From Taudactylus pleione (taxonomy: Eukaryota > Chordata > Amphibia > Anura > Myobatrachidae), in contig JAUIMM010000519.1 of assembly GCA_031769625.1 (NCBI GenBank), forward strand, positions 1,855,501-1,919,500: a DNA stretch of 64,000 nt, read 5' to 3'. Position numbers and translations under genes: made by a program. Each line of letters starts with the position of its first letter. Position 1 is the stretch's first letter. The notes under the pieces are model-generated. The model was not told the DNA's origin and made no database searches. It worked only from the letters and a program-made list of their open reading frames with translations. Positions 53,901 to 63,478 of the stretch are shown piece by piece.

Positions 53901-54689
53901 TGAGGTTTGTAGGAAGTGGAATTTACCTTCACGAGAATACTGGCACTACCTTCAGTTGCGTCACCTTCTGCAATCTCTTGGTCCCCCTAAGATTCTCTTT
54001 TTGCCTTATACTCCATTTGAACAATTATGTATTAGCCCTATCCCTCCGACCCACACTATCTCGCTGATGTATAATTTCCTGTCAGCGGATGCTAGCCTCT
54101 CTCTCCCCAATTTTACTAAGATTAGGGACCAGGAGCTTGGAGTCGGCCTAACTGACGACAAGTGGGAGAAAATATTTAAGTTGGTCCACGCTAATATAAA
54201 TTGTTATCACGTTGGTATAGATGCCCAGATACCCTTTCTAAGATGGGGATTGGGGTTCCGAATATATGTTGGCGCTGCTCTGGGACCAGGTAACCCACTA
54301 CTTATCTGGTGGCAATGCCCTATCCTTCAGCCCTTTTGGAACGAAGTCCTCACCTTTCTGCAAAAATTTTAGATGAACTGGTCCCTACAGATCCAACGTT
54401 TTGGTTGTTTCATCTATCATCCAGACCCCTCTCGAAATATAAGAAAACTTTGTTATGTCATTTGAATAATGCTGCTAAAGCAGTTATTCTGGTGAAATGG
54501 TGCTCCTCTCCTCCAACAGTTATGGAATGGTTCACTAGGCTGGATCTATATATGGAAATGGATGATATACTGTCCTCTGCTGATGGCAATTATGAGTCCT
54601 TCAGGGATACCTGGCTTCGCTGGATAGATTTCAAGGACTCTGTGATCTTCAAAAATATCTTATCCTCTTCCCGCCCTTCAATTTCCTAG
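50909..54689 (+). pseudogene. L1/Tx1 ORF2, broken: endonuclease, reverse transcriptase, C-terminal domain
   Basis: The AP endonuclease starts MVASLRIVSINARGLNVPEK with VFVQETHF, then a frameshift near 51,290. It continues with GGDFD at 51,331-51,345 (the family usually has GGDFN), SRIDYILVS and SDHAPV. The reverse transcriptase carries SGKSPGPDGFSINYYKAFL, CYRPISLLNIDVKLYAK, STDAEKVFDRVDWSF and NGTRQGCPLSP. A frameshift follows near 52,920, a TAG stop at 53,012-53,014, then LALFANDLLA, in which the catalytic FADD has become FAND (53,027-53,038). Another frameshift occurs near 53,260. The rest reads SWFGRLGILKINSLPKILYL, and a frame change near 54,310-54,370 precedes the C-terminal end at 54,689. 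The protein is certainly inactive. Confidence 0.92.
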
Positions 54690-55114
54690 ACCTGTCCCAA
54701 ACTACGCCCTTGTATTTGGTTCAAAAGTTAAATAACAGCTATACTGAACTTTTCTCTCCGAGATTATACTACTTGATCTGAGGTGACTGTTCTCTCTTTC
54801 CCCAATCTATTATATCTAATCCCTTCCCTTCCTCCCTCCCCCCTTCTTACCTTGTTGTCTAGTTATGTCTTTGTGTTTTTTCTTTGTTTCTTTTCTCCCT
54901 TTTTATTATTTTATTTTTTATTTTTATTTTTTTTCCATATATAAGGGCTTGTTTTGATATTTTATGATGTCACTGGCAATTTTTGTTATTGAGTTTTCGC
55001 GTTTCCCTTGCTATTACTGCATTATGTCTTTCAGCAATGACCCGGATATTGTTTATAAGTATTTGTACTGTTATTCTATTGATTTTTTTTTACAATAAAA
55101 ATACAATTTGCATT
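54690..55114 (+). other. L1 3' UTR with poly-A signal
   Basis: The pyrimidine-rich tract at 54,780-54,940 is followed by AATAAAAATA at about 55,094, close to the insertion end. No long poly-A tail is left; the sequence passes into the AAAAAGAATTAT duplication. Confidence 0.65.
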
Positions 55115-55126
55115 AAAAAGAATTAT

Positions 55127-55588
55127 AGTTACTACAGACAAATACACATATTACAACTAGTACACTTAAAAAATCTTTTACTTGTGAGAAAATGTGTAGT
55201 ACCATTCACCATGGGTTTGGTGCTAAATGGATGGTATAACTTTATTCAAAATGGGATCAGTTTTCAGAATGTCCCAATGTTTACTTAATATTTTCTTAAT
55301 TTCTCTCTCTTTGTTATTATACTGCATCACAAACACAATGTTTCTTCCATTATTCCACTATTTTCTTTCTTCTTATACTGTAGTAAAGATTCCCTTTTCA
55401 CCACACTCACTTTATTTTTGACTTTCTGTATGATTTCCTCCGGATACTGTTTCTTTCTAATGCTTTCCGAATAGACCTCTATTTGTTATTGGCAAGTGTT
55501 ATCATCCGTTCAATTTCTACGAATGCGAAAGAATTGTGAGTAGGGGATATTTGTTTTCCAGTGTCTCGCATGACCGCTTCTATAGTGC
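55127..55588 (-). pseudogene. Penelope-like reverse transcriptase C-terminus and linker
   Basis: The minus-strand translation gives GHARHWKTNIPYSQFFRIRR, a block following the RT core in Penelope-like proteins (HP.HW..NIPY.QF.R.RR). Further on are YPEEIIQKV, YNNKEREIKKILSKHWDIL and KTDPILNKVIP, again typical (HW.IL..DP.L). Stops interrupt it at several points, so it is a relic. Confidence 0.8.
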
Positions 55589-55602
55589 ACATAGCTGTTT
55601 GA

Positions 55603-56061
55603 TACACGGAAATCCCCTCAAGAAAAAGGGGAGGGGGGTAAGCGCTCTGTGGCAATAGAATATATAGATGGAATAATTATATATATGCAATCATACAAAT
55701 CCGTTAAATTAGAATCTCTATCTATAGTGTGACCTAATCAGAGTCTAAATGTTCTGGATATTAGGTCAGAATGTCCTTATGTCTAGGCAAACTTCGAGTT
55801 GATTTCAGGTAGGCAAAAACTTGAGGCTGAGAGTTGGATGCTTGTTCTTTATAAAGATGGTTTATGCTCTAATATAGGTGTGTATGAATAATCAATTCAA
55901 ACACGCGACCCCTGATTAGGGGGCTTACCCCCCATTTTTCTTGAGGGGATTTCCGTGTATTTATTTGTGTTAAGGAAGTAGGGACACTTCCCGGGGGAGC
56001 AGCTAGTGACAATTATTTTCTCCTCTCTGAGAGCACTGACTGCTATTTTTATACTGTTAAA
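55603..56061. mobile_element. 459-bp insertion in the Penelope RT, flanked by a 14-bp repeat
   Basis: ACATAGCTGTTTGA is present at 55,589-55,602 and again at 56,062-56,075. Joining the two flanks restores the order of the RT motifs. The insert contains an inverted pair: CACGGAAATCCCCTCAAG from 55,605 and its return ending CTTGAGGGGATTTCCGTG at 55,957, with TA on both sides. The family is unknown to me. Confidence 0.75.
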
Positions 56062-56510
56062 ACATAGCTGTTTGAGTCTACATGCTTGATAAAGTTTCGA
56101 CTGGTGATTCCTTGGCTGTCGCCACTTAACACTAGGTCTAAATACTCTACTTCATTGTGACTGAATTTGGTTGTAAAGGATAGGTTATATTCATTGGTTC
56201 TCAAGTACTCCATAAAGTCACCAAAATCCCCTTCTGTGCTGTTCCTTATAACCAAGATGTCATCTATATACCTTGCATACAACACTATATGGTTTTTGAA
56301 CACGTGATCACCATAGATATATTTCTCCTCCCAGCTTCCCATGTGCAAATTGGCAAAGCTGGGAGCAAACAACGTCCCCATTGCTGTTCCTTCTATTCGA
56401 ATATAAAAACATTCCAAAAATGTAAAATAATTATGAGTTAAGATAAATGTCATTAAAAGACAAATAAAATCTTTATGTTCTCTATCAAGACTCTCTTCAT
56501 GGCTCTGGTC
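56062..56510 (-). pseudogene. Penelope-like reverse transcriptase core
   Basis: The minus-strand translation has LDREHKDFICLLMTFILTHN then YFTFLECFYIRIEGTAMGTL, FAPSFANLHMGSWEE and YARYIDDILVI, with YIDD at 56,259-56,270. GTAMGT.FAP..AN and YIDDI are hallmark motifs of the Penelope/Neptune reverse transcriptase, an enzyme related to telomerase. The N-terminal fingers region beyond 56,510 is missing, cut by unrelated sequence. The frame is open in this part but truncated at both ends. Confidence 0.88.
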
Positions 56511-56790
56511 CGCCAGGCTGCTCCAAGTCCTCTGAAGTTACTATGGGAGAAATGTCATGACGTCTCTCCCATAGTGCATGTGGGGGGAGTGGAGCTGGAA
56601 GCTGGAGCTCAAGAGTGAGCTCCAGCCCCCGGCTGCTGCTGACGCTGCGGGGAGGGAGCCGGGCGCCCGCTGGTAACAAAATCTCAGCAGGCACCCAGCA
56701 AATGGTGGATCGGAGGAGGTGGAACTGGTTCCGTATCCAAATAGAAGAGATGGAACGCAGTTCTGCCCCATTCCGGCCCACTTTAACACT

Positions 56791-56794
<4 letters not shown>
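56511..56794. other. Unclassified sequence with hairpins next to the Penelope truncation
   Basis: Short inverted segments such as ATGGGAGAAATG/CTCTCCCATAG and GAGCTCAAGAGTGAGCTC are visible. It is probably another MITE without clear ends. Confidence 0.4.
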
Positions 56795-56828
<34 letters not shown>

Positions 56829-56884
56829 GGATGTGAAGGCTCAGATAGGTTTGAGTTTGATATATATATATATATATATATATA
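56795..56884. repeat. Two (TA)n microsatellites
   Basis: TA tracts at about 56,795-56,825 and 56,861-56,884 are separated by a 36-bp AAGGATGTGAAGG-containing spacer. Confidence 0.92.
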
Positions 56885-56929
56885 AAGGTTTAGTACCCTT
56901 CTGTCCCACGTCAGGTTTCCACCTATGAG

Positions 56930-57770
56930 CTCACACCCTTAGGGGTGATTGGTGGTGTACATCTACCTCACTAAGTCGTTGGTTATCTGACACCATGATA
57001 TTCTGATGTAAGAAATTGTTTCAAAATCATTTTTAATAAAAACAAAAGATGCATTCTTGTATCAGTTTCTAATTAGTCCTATTGGCCTTTTTTCTTGGGT
57101 GACATTTTGGCGTGAGGGTATATTTCAGGAAATTCCCTCCCATCGTAACAATTCCTCCACATCTTATGAAGAAAAAGTATTTTTAATAATTTTCCTGGAC
57201 TGCTTTGATTCTTCCTAAATTGAAACAAGCATCAGATCATACAAAGCTATGGACTGTTAAAATGTTATTCTAATTTATTGTTTTCATTGTTGATTAGCGC
57301 CCTCGGGTTCTTTATTGTATAGATTATATATGTATATATATGTTAATAAATAAATTAACATTTATTAATTTAGGAACTGTTGCTCTTATGATTTTTACTT
57401 TCGCATTTTATTCCCCGCGTTTGCAGTTCCTGTATGCTTTTTGCATGCCTGTAGGGTATCGATTCCACGTATGAATTGTAATAATTGTGTCTGTATTTGC
57501 TCAGTCTCCTTTGTGGTGTTGAGCGCAATAAGAACAAAGTACTTGGGGTAATGATGTAAGTATCAGTTGGCTAAGGTTGTCAGGTTAATATCCAAGCAGA
57601 TAATGCTTATCAATGGTATATAATATAATACATTTCTAAACTTATCAAAACTGTCCAGGCAGCAAGTAAAATGTACTAGAATACAATCTGATAATTAACG
57701 CTTATCAATGGAATGTGTGTGCTGGACCAATGTTCATGAAATTATCAAGGCAATATTGACATCATTGAGG
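56930..57770. other. No gene recognised
   Basis: AT-rich, with a small TATATG repeat near 57,325-57,345. No supported coding region. Confidence 0.4.
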
Positions 57771-57959
57771 CTTGAGACATTCCATCACTGCTGTCACAGC
57801 GCGCCGGTCACCATCACGCACTTACCATTTCCAGCAGCGCTGGTCAGCAGCAGGTAAGCAGGCGAGGAGGCGCCTGGGCCCACTGCTGTGTAGTCCAGCT
57901 CCTTTTCCTGGCATCCAGCAGCAAAGTGCAGGCGACCGAATTTTGGGGCGTGACCAAAT

Positions 57960-58240
57960 CACCATAGGCTACGCCCCTTGTGTGATGTTATTTGGAGGCG
58001 TGCCCGCATGGCACATCTCCAAATAACGTCAGGCTGGGGGTAAAGCCCAGCACTACATCACCGGTTGGGCTTCCCCAGCCCCCCCTCCGTAAGTGAATGG
58101 TTGGGGGCACTCCGTGGGTCCGGCACCGCCCCACAGCTGCGGCGGTGGGGATCCCCAACCTCCCGATTTGACAACCCGAGGGCCACTTCGGCCCGCGGGT
58201 GGAACAGCGGGACAGTACTGTCCCGCTGAAATCAGGATGC
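57960..58240. repeat. Hairpin-rich MITE-like sequence
   Basis: Adjacent hairpins are seen at 57,985-58,027 (ATGTTATTTGGAGGCGTGCC with its GGCACATCTCCAAATAACGT return) and 58,032-58,053 (GCTGGGGGTAAAGCCCAGC), then a CGGGACAGTACTGTCCCG palindrome at about 58,208-58,226. Ends were not located. Part of it resembles the CATACCTCCCAAC family. Confidence 0.5.
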
Positions 58241-58244
58241 TGGG

Positions 58245-58310
58245 GAGGGGTGCCGCCAGTGTACTGTATTCCTGACGACGGGGCCAGGGGGCCTTGAAAC
58301 GTTGAATCCA
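58245..58310 (+). ncRNA. Decayed hammerhead-ribozyme-like motif
   Basis: On the plus strand ATTC is followed by CTGACGA, a GC-rich stem II with GGCC/GGCC arms and a G.G mismatch, GAAAC, GTT, then GAAT. ATTC/GAAT would form stem I. Core boxes match the hammerhead consensus but stem III is rudimentary. It is probably a remnant of another Penelope-type terminal repeat. Confidence 0.4.
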
Positions 58311-58391
58311 CATTAAATCTGCTACTGATAAATCCTGGAGTGACGCTGTGTGTTTTGACACATCTTGTGACTTAACACTTTGTACCTTTAT

Positions 58392-58394
<3 letters not shown>

Positions 58395-58422
<28 letters not shown>
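58395..58422. repeat. (AT)n microsatellite
   Basis: About 14 AT units. Confidence 0.93.
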
Positions 58423-58424
<2 letters not shown>

Positions 58425-58544
58425 ATCAACAATTCGGCACTCAGTGGTAAAAATAGTAAACAGTCCCAGGTGCCCTCCACAGTGTCACAATAATGCACTG
58501 ACTTATACCATTCCAAACGGCGGCACTCCAGAAGAATTAATGTC

Positions 58545-58677
58545 AGACTCACATAGCTTTGTGTAGCGACGTTTCAGCACCTTTAATTGGCGCTTTTCTC
58601 AAGCTCATAATGCTTGAGAAAAGCGCCAATGAAAGGCACTGAAACATCGCTACATGAAGCTATGTGAGTCTGACATT
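58545..58677. repeat. Tail-to-tail inverted repeat of a retroelement-like terminal sequence
   Basis: The left arm, from CAGACTCACATAGCTTTGTG to CTTTTCTCAAGC, and the right arm, from GCTTGAGAAAAGCGCCAATG to GCTATGTGAGTCTG, are inverted with a 7-bp spacer. Each arm holds CTGAAAC(G/A)TCGCTAC after an AGCGCC/GGTGCT stem, reminiscent of a hammerhead lacking the CTGATGA box. Confidence 0.75.
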
Positions 58678-58694
58678 TATTTTGCGAGAGAGAA

Positions 58695-58790
58695 AGAGAG
58701 AAATACTATCGGGCTAAGGTGGGATTTGAACCCTGGACCACTGCTATATATAACAATTGCTCTAACCACAAGGTCATAAGAGTTTTTAGA
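58695..58790 (-). repeat. tRNA-derived SINE head or tRNA relic
   Basis: On the minus strand TGTGGTTAGAGCAATTG (A-box-like) is followed about 35 bp on by GGGTTCAAATCCCACC (B-box). The D and T arms can be recognised but the acceptor stem does not pair, so it is not a functional tRNA. Confidence 0.6.
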
Positions 58791-59139
58791 AATATTGGCA
58801 GTACTGTATGTGTGTCTGTGCCCCTGAACCCCAACATGCTGTGGGTGCGTCTGAAACCCGAGATGAGCGTCTCAACCCCATAACTGTATGGCTATGTGTC
58901 ATTGGACGTGGGGGGGGGGGGTTGTGGCTCATTGTAGTGCCTTCAATACAGTACCCCACCATCAGGAATTCATCTAATCTTATTGAAAGCAGTGGGTGCG
59001 TCTCTGAATCCCAATAATAGTAGTCAACATGAATTAATCTCACTAGTTAATTTTCTGTGACCTTGCATAGATATGAAGGGTGAAACTAAACTTTAAATAA
59101 TAAATAATGTACATGAAAGATAAAATAATATTGATTAAA

Positions 59140-59232
59140 AAATTTAATAACTCAATCCCCCCTTGACAGGATTTGAGCCCCAGGTGAAGGTTATGTGAAG
59201 CAAATACCTTAACCACTAAACCACGGACACTG
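59140..59232 (-). repeat. tRNA-derived SINE head (second)
   Basis: On the minus strand GTCCGTGGTTTAGTGGTTAA carries the A box and GGGGCTCAAATCCTGTC the B box, with about 30 bp between. No CCA or matching acceptor stem is visible. Confidence 0.6.
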
Positions 59233-59601
59233 AACACTAAAGCTGTTACACAAGTTAAACATGGCAGTGCAGTGCAAAAAAAATACAGTACAGTTTATTG
59301 CAGATAAAATCATTTTCATTGATATTGATTTATAAATGACAGAAAATGCATTGGATATCTGACTCATGCGCAGTGTAGTTTAGGAAAAGCAACACCTGGT
59401 GGACAAAAAGTTGTATCACATGCTATGACTTTTTCCAGCGCCACAGTACGATCCATTGCAATCAATACTGAATGGCGCGACTTAAGGCGTATTGTATGGC
59501 ATGAGATGCAGGGCGTGCTAAATGGCGTATGGAGCAACAAACTAGATGGGCCCATCTGTAAAATAAATATTATTAAAGTTAGTAAGTAACAAATGGACTT
59601 T

Positions 59602-60000
59602 GGGCCTATTTCAGAGATGTACGCAAATCCAATGGTTTACATACATCTCCGATGGTTGGAGATCTACGCATGTGCAGGTCTCTATTTGTGAATGTGGTCG
59701 CAGTCCTCCTTACCTGCAGCATGATTGACATGTTGCGGCCATTTGGATGACGGGGAATGGGCGGCGTTCTTGAAAACTTGAGAGTGGGAGTGGCCTTGGC
59801 TACGAAGATGAGATGGCCATTCTGAGTACCCTAGGCTCACTGAGATAGCTGATACCGCGACTGAGGGTTTGCGATGGTGATACGATTCTGCGTCAGCACT
59901 CGGATCTGCAATGTCGACAGTGGGCGTCTTTTGTCCTCAGATGCCTTCTGCTGCATTAGCATATTTTTGAATCGCTGCTGTATCTTTGGACACAAAAGGC
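59602..60000. mobile_element. GGGCCTATTTCAG MITE, truncated
   Basis: The left end GGGCCTATTTCAGAGATG belongs to the GGGCCTGATTCAG group. CAGCACTCGGATCTGCAATG and TGGGCGTCTTTTGTCCTCAG are shared with the small MITE at 34,890-35,071. The right end is absent. Confidence 0.6.
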
Positions 60001-60109
60001 TCCATGTTGGAACTTTGCCACACACTGCAGATCTTTCATAATTTCGCAACATACATATGTAGAACAAAATGATGAACACCTGTCACCCATCATAGACTGT
60101 AGTCTAAAA

Positions 60110-61202
60110 CAGGGGCATAACTATATTGGGTGCAGGGGGTGCCATTACTTTGGAGATTGGAGACTTAGGGTGCCCACCTCCCCTACACCCTGCTCAGGTT
60201 GGCATCAGTGCCGAACGGTGCAGTTGGAACAGGTGACACTGAATACATTAGATTGTGGCAAGGAGTTTGTAGACTGTCCCTTTCTACCAGCCCGCTACCT
60301 CGCAGATTTATTTATTTATTACCATTTACTTATATAGCGCACACATATTCTGCAGCTTACAATCTATGTTCCCTATCACATGTACACACGTACACACTAG
60401 GGTTAATTTTTGTTGGAAGCCAATTAACCTGCCAGTATATTTTTGGAGTGTGTGAGGAAACCGGAGTACCCGGAGGAAACTCACACAAGCACAGGGAGAA
60501 TATACAAACTCCACACAGTTAGGGCCGTGGTGGGAATCGAACCCATGACCTCAGTGCTGTGAGGCAGTAATGCTAACCATTACACAATCTGTGCTGCCCG
60601 GGTGTAGCAGATTCAGTATGTGGAGCACATGGATAATAGTATTCCCGCTAGGAAGTTTCAGCAGGGCTGAAACAGCCTGCGGGTTCTGTCCTCCACCCGC
60701 GGGCCGCAGTGTCCCGCAGGTGGGCAAACTGGCAGAGCAGCGGTCACCACCGGTGAATGGATGCTGGGCGCTTTCGCCCGGCATACATGCACATTGACCG
60801 CTGCACTTGGGGGCTGCCCGGCATGTCCGTAAGTGCCTGGCACACCCCCAAGAGTGACGAAAAGTGGATGCGTCATAAAGACACGCACCCTTTTCGGGCG
60901 CACACGCGCCTTAGGCGAGCGCAGATGTGCCCTAGCTCTAGGTCCGGCACCCTGTCTGCCGCCGGACCTAGACTAAAAACTAGATAAGAAGAGCAGCCAG
61001 TCAATGTGAACTAGGGTCATTGCAGTGTGGTGGCATAATATGAGCTGGGGGAACTACCATGTGATTTAATGTAAGCTGGGGGCATTACAGTGTGGCATAA
61101 TATGAACAACCACTACAGAGAGAGGTATCTCTCTAGATAAGATGCATTGGAAGCCCCTTGTAAATGTTACAATGTGGCTGCAAAGTTATAGTTATACCCC
61201 TG
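60110..61202. mobile_element. hAT-like MITE, CAGGGGCATAACTATA ends, hosting a SINE
   Basis: CAGGGGCATAACTATATTGG is inverted as AGTTATAGTTATACCCCTG. The flanks GTCTAAAA and GAATAAAA agree at 6 of 8 bases. A V-SINE lies inside at 60,307-60,600. The interior also carries CCCGCGGGCCGCAGTG, shared with 29,850. Confidence 0.75.
60307..60600 (-). mobile_element. V-SINE-like tRNA-derived SINE
   Basis: The minus strand begins GGGCAGCACAGATTGTGTAA with a tRNA-like head (TGGTTAGCATT A box, GGTTCGATTCC B box). It continues with the conserved central domain (GTGTGGAGTTTGTATATTCT, GTTTCCTCCGGGTACTCCGG) and ends GCGCTATATAAGTAAATGG plus a TAA/AATA tail. Head, core and tail order fits the V-SINE superfamily of fishes and amphibians. 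Its last 40 bp resemble the 3' end of the L2 LINE at 10,021. Confidence 0.88.
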
Positions 61203-63478
61203 GAATAAAATATCACCTGTTTACAGTGGAGACAGGTCCTATCCTGCCATCAAGTAAAGTATACTTGTCACCTGGGCATTGCATGATCTGAACCAATATT
61301 CCTGAGCATCCACTAAGGAAAATGTATATTACTGTATTAAGTTATAAGGTACAAAGTGTTTGCACCTAGTGAATATTATTTCACTATTTAAAATACAGGA
61401 GACAAGAACACATTAAGGGCTGTAGTTATTTACTCCTTATTTACTCCTTCACTCAATACGGTCTACTGAAGGCAAGAATTGGCAAAACACTTTGTAATAT
61501 GATGTCAATAAAAGGTTGTTCATGTTCCTCATTGCAGTCTTCTGATATTTTTGGTGAGCTTTAATTATGGTAGCTAAAAACAGAAATAACACTTCCTGCA
61601 AACCTGATATTGCCGACATAAGCTGTTCAGGTGTTACTCTTATTGTGAAGGAATAAACGAGGCAAAAACGTGTATTTGACTGATAACTTGTCGTAAGTTG
61701 TAATTTATTGCAAGGCTGGTAATAATGTGTCTTGTTAAATACCTGTTATTAATATGTTTGACTTAATGGCACACAGCTATTTATATGTCATGTTAGAACC
61801 TGCCAACAGGTTCTCTGTTCCAATTGTATTGCTCTCCTGCACAGTGCATGGCGCTCTATGTATTATTGCCAAACAAATGGGGCTCATCCATAATCCCGGT
61901 CAATGCTGACTCATGGGCCTGCTTATTTTGGACATCCTAGAAGAAGACCTAGCAGAAAGCTGTCCCAGAAGTCAGCATTGTGCAGCCTGTAGACGACCAA
62001 AACATCCCAAGAGACCTTTGTGCACCTTATTCCCCTGAATCCTTTCTCCAAGACATCTTGAGGTGAGTGGACATTCTGTAAATTTTAATAGGGGAATTAA
62101 CTATATAAGTATTGTCCTATCTGGTGTCCTGAAATTATGGGTTATGAACCCCCTTCACAACATGGGCCTGAATTAGAATTGAACATTAAGATGCCCCATT
62201 TGCACATGTGTAGAAATGTGTCTGCACATTAATATAAGCCTCTATGTGGACTTCTTTCTCATGAATGGTAATGTTGAGGGCTTACTCTCCAAAGTACATG
62301 CATCCTCCATTCCCCACTGTGTAGACATTAGTAGCATTTCAGGTGATGAGGTTAAATTCACAGGTTGAATCCCGAGTCATTTTGCTGATTTATTCTATCA
62401 ACTGCTGTATTGAGGCAGCAATTACAGCCCTGAACATTCAAAACATGCTCACTCTACCCCCAATTCAGCTTTATAATAAATTGGTTTCGGTTGAAAGGTC
62501 TTCTTCAAATAAATATTTTAGCAGCTAGTGATGTTTTGGAGCCCTTTATCCAATTGTTTACAATGCCAAAAGCTGTTGAAAATGGGATCTCTTGGACATG
62601 AGGATAGATCGGCTCTTAGGCCAAGCTTTGGCGATGGTGGCGGCGGTGGTGGTGGTGTGTGTGTCTGTCTGTGTATCTGTCTGTGTATGTTTTTGTAAAA
62701 TTGCCTGTTAAAGATGGAGCCAATAGAGTTTCTTCCTGTATCCTGCAATTGTAATCCTACTTGAAAGAGTTAAATGGATAATGTAAAGATCAGTAAACAA
62801 CACATCCAATAGGGAAGGATCAACAAGGATCCAACAAGGGGAAATTGTTCCTTCTGCAAAGGTTTTAGAGCCAATTTTCAGTACAGGAGCTCATGTTGCA
62901 TATTTAGGTGGACCTCATAACCCCCAAAAATGTCTTCGGTTTTCAAAGATCGTGAGTTCAAAGTAGTCTGATATGGTCTGGCTTACCATAGTGCATACAG
63001 AGCCCTATTGCTTAGAGTCATCAGCCTTCCTCCAAAGAAGTTATTTTCTTCAAGGGTTCTTAAGGACCGGGAGCACAGGAAGTCCTTCCAATCACTATCC
63101 AAAGGCATTTGAATGTAGTAGTAATCTGCAGAGTAGTGTTTTTATTGAAACTTTTTCTGGATACTGAAATTTTTCTGGATAAAGATGGCAAATCTGGGCA
63201 TGGTTTGGGCAGATGGGACATGTTGTCCGAGTTTCCAAATGAGAATGTAAATAGTAAAAATTACTTTTTCTTAATTGTTCTACATTTTGCAGCAAACTTT
63301 TGTGTTACCAGTTCTACTGTAACCACAGCGCCTGACAGAGCAACATCATCCCACCTCCTATTGTAGGCTAGAAAGTATGTGAAATACAACACAAAATGCC
63401 ATCTCATGGAAGGGTGAAGTAAGGACTTGAACATTATATTGCCAGAACTTTGCACCAATCCAAATATAGGGCCTGATT
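61203..63478. other. No confident gene; simple repeats and one splice-donor-like site
   Basis: About 2.3 kb without recognised transposon ends. CTTGAG|GTGAGTGG at 62,063 is a strong 5' splice-site match but no exon can be proved. A GGT/GGC tract followed by TG and TCTG repeats lies at 62,625-62,690. The part 62,780-63,360 could be a decayed coding relic, but no motif is recognised. Confidence 0.4.
62625..62690. repeat. (GGT/GGC)n, (GT)n and (TCTG)n compound microsatellite
   Basis: GGTGGCGGCGGTGGTGGTGG passes into TGTGTGTG and then repeated TCTGTCTGTG/TATC units. Confidence 0.9.

Larger units (their letters stand above)
47206..55114 (+). mobile_element. Full-length L1/Tx1-type LINE
   Basis: Boundaries are set by the exact 12-bp duplication. 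Structure: 5' UTR 47,206-49,131 (carrying a hAT MITE at 48,016-48,868), ORF1 49,132-50,226, a spacer of about 680 bp, ORF2 50,909-54,689 with several breaks, and a pyrimidine-rich 3' UTR ending ACAATAAAAATACAATTTGC. Without the MITE it is about 7 kb, as expected for a full-length element. Confidence 0.93.
42020..56510 (-). mobile_element. Penelope-like element (Neptune-like), interrupted by two L1s and one small insert
   Basis: Reading the minus strand from high to low coordinates gives: reverse transcriptase motifs (56,062-56,510), a 459-bp insert, the reverse transcriptase C-terminus and linker (55,127-55,602), an L1 (47,206-55,114), the GIY-YIG endonuclease (46,821-47,205), another L1 (43,132-46,820), then 3' non-coding sequence with a hammerhead ribozyme (42,433-42,485). 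The domain order RT then GIY-YIG endonuclease is diagnostic of Penelope-like elements. The 5' part beyond 56,510 is missing. Stops and frameshifts show it is inactive. Confidence 0.85.

Noticed and set aside
58695..58790. Functional tRNA gene
   Set aside because: A and B boxes are visible but the acceptor stem does not pair and no terminator follows; better read as a SINE head or relic.
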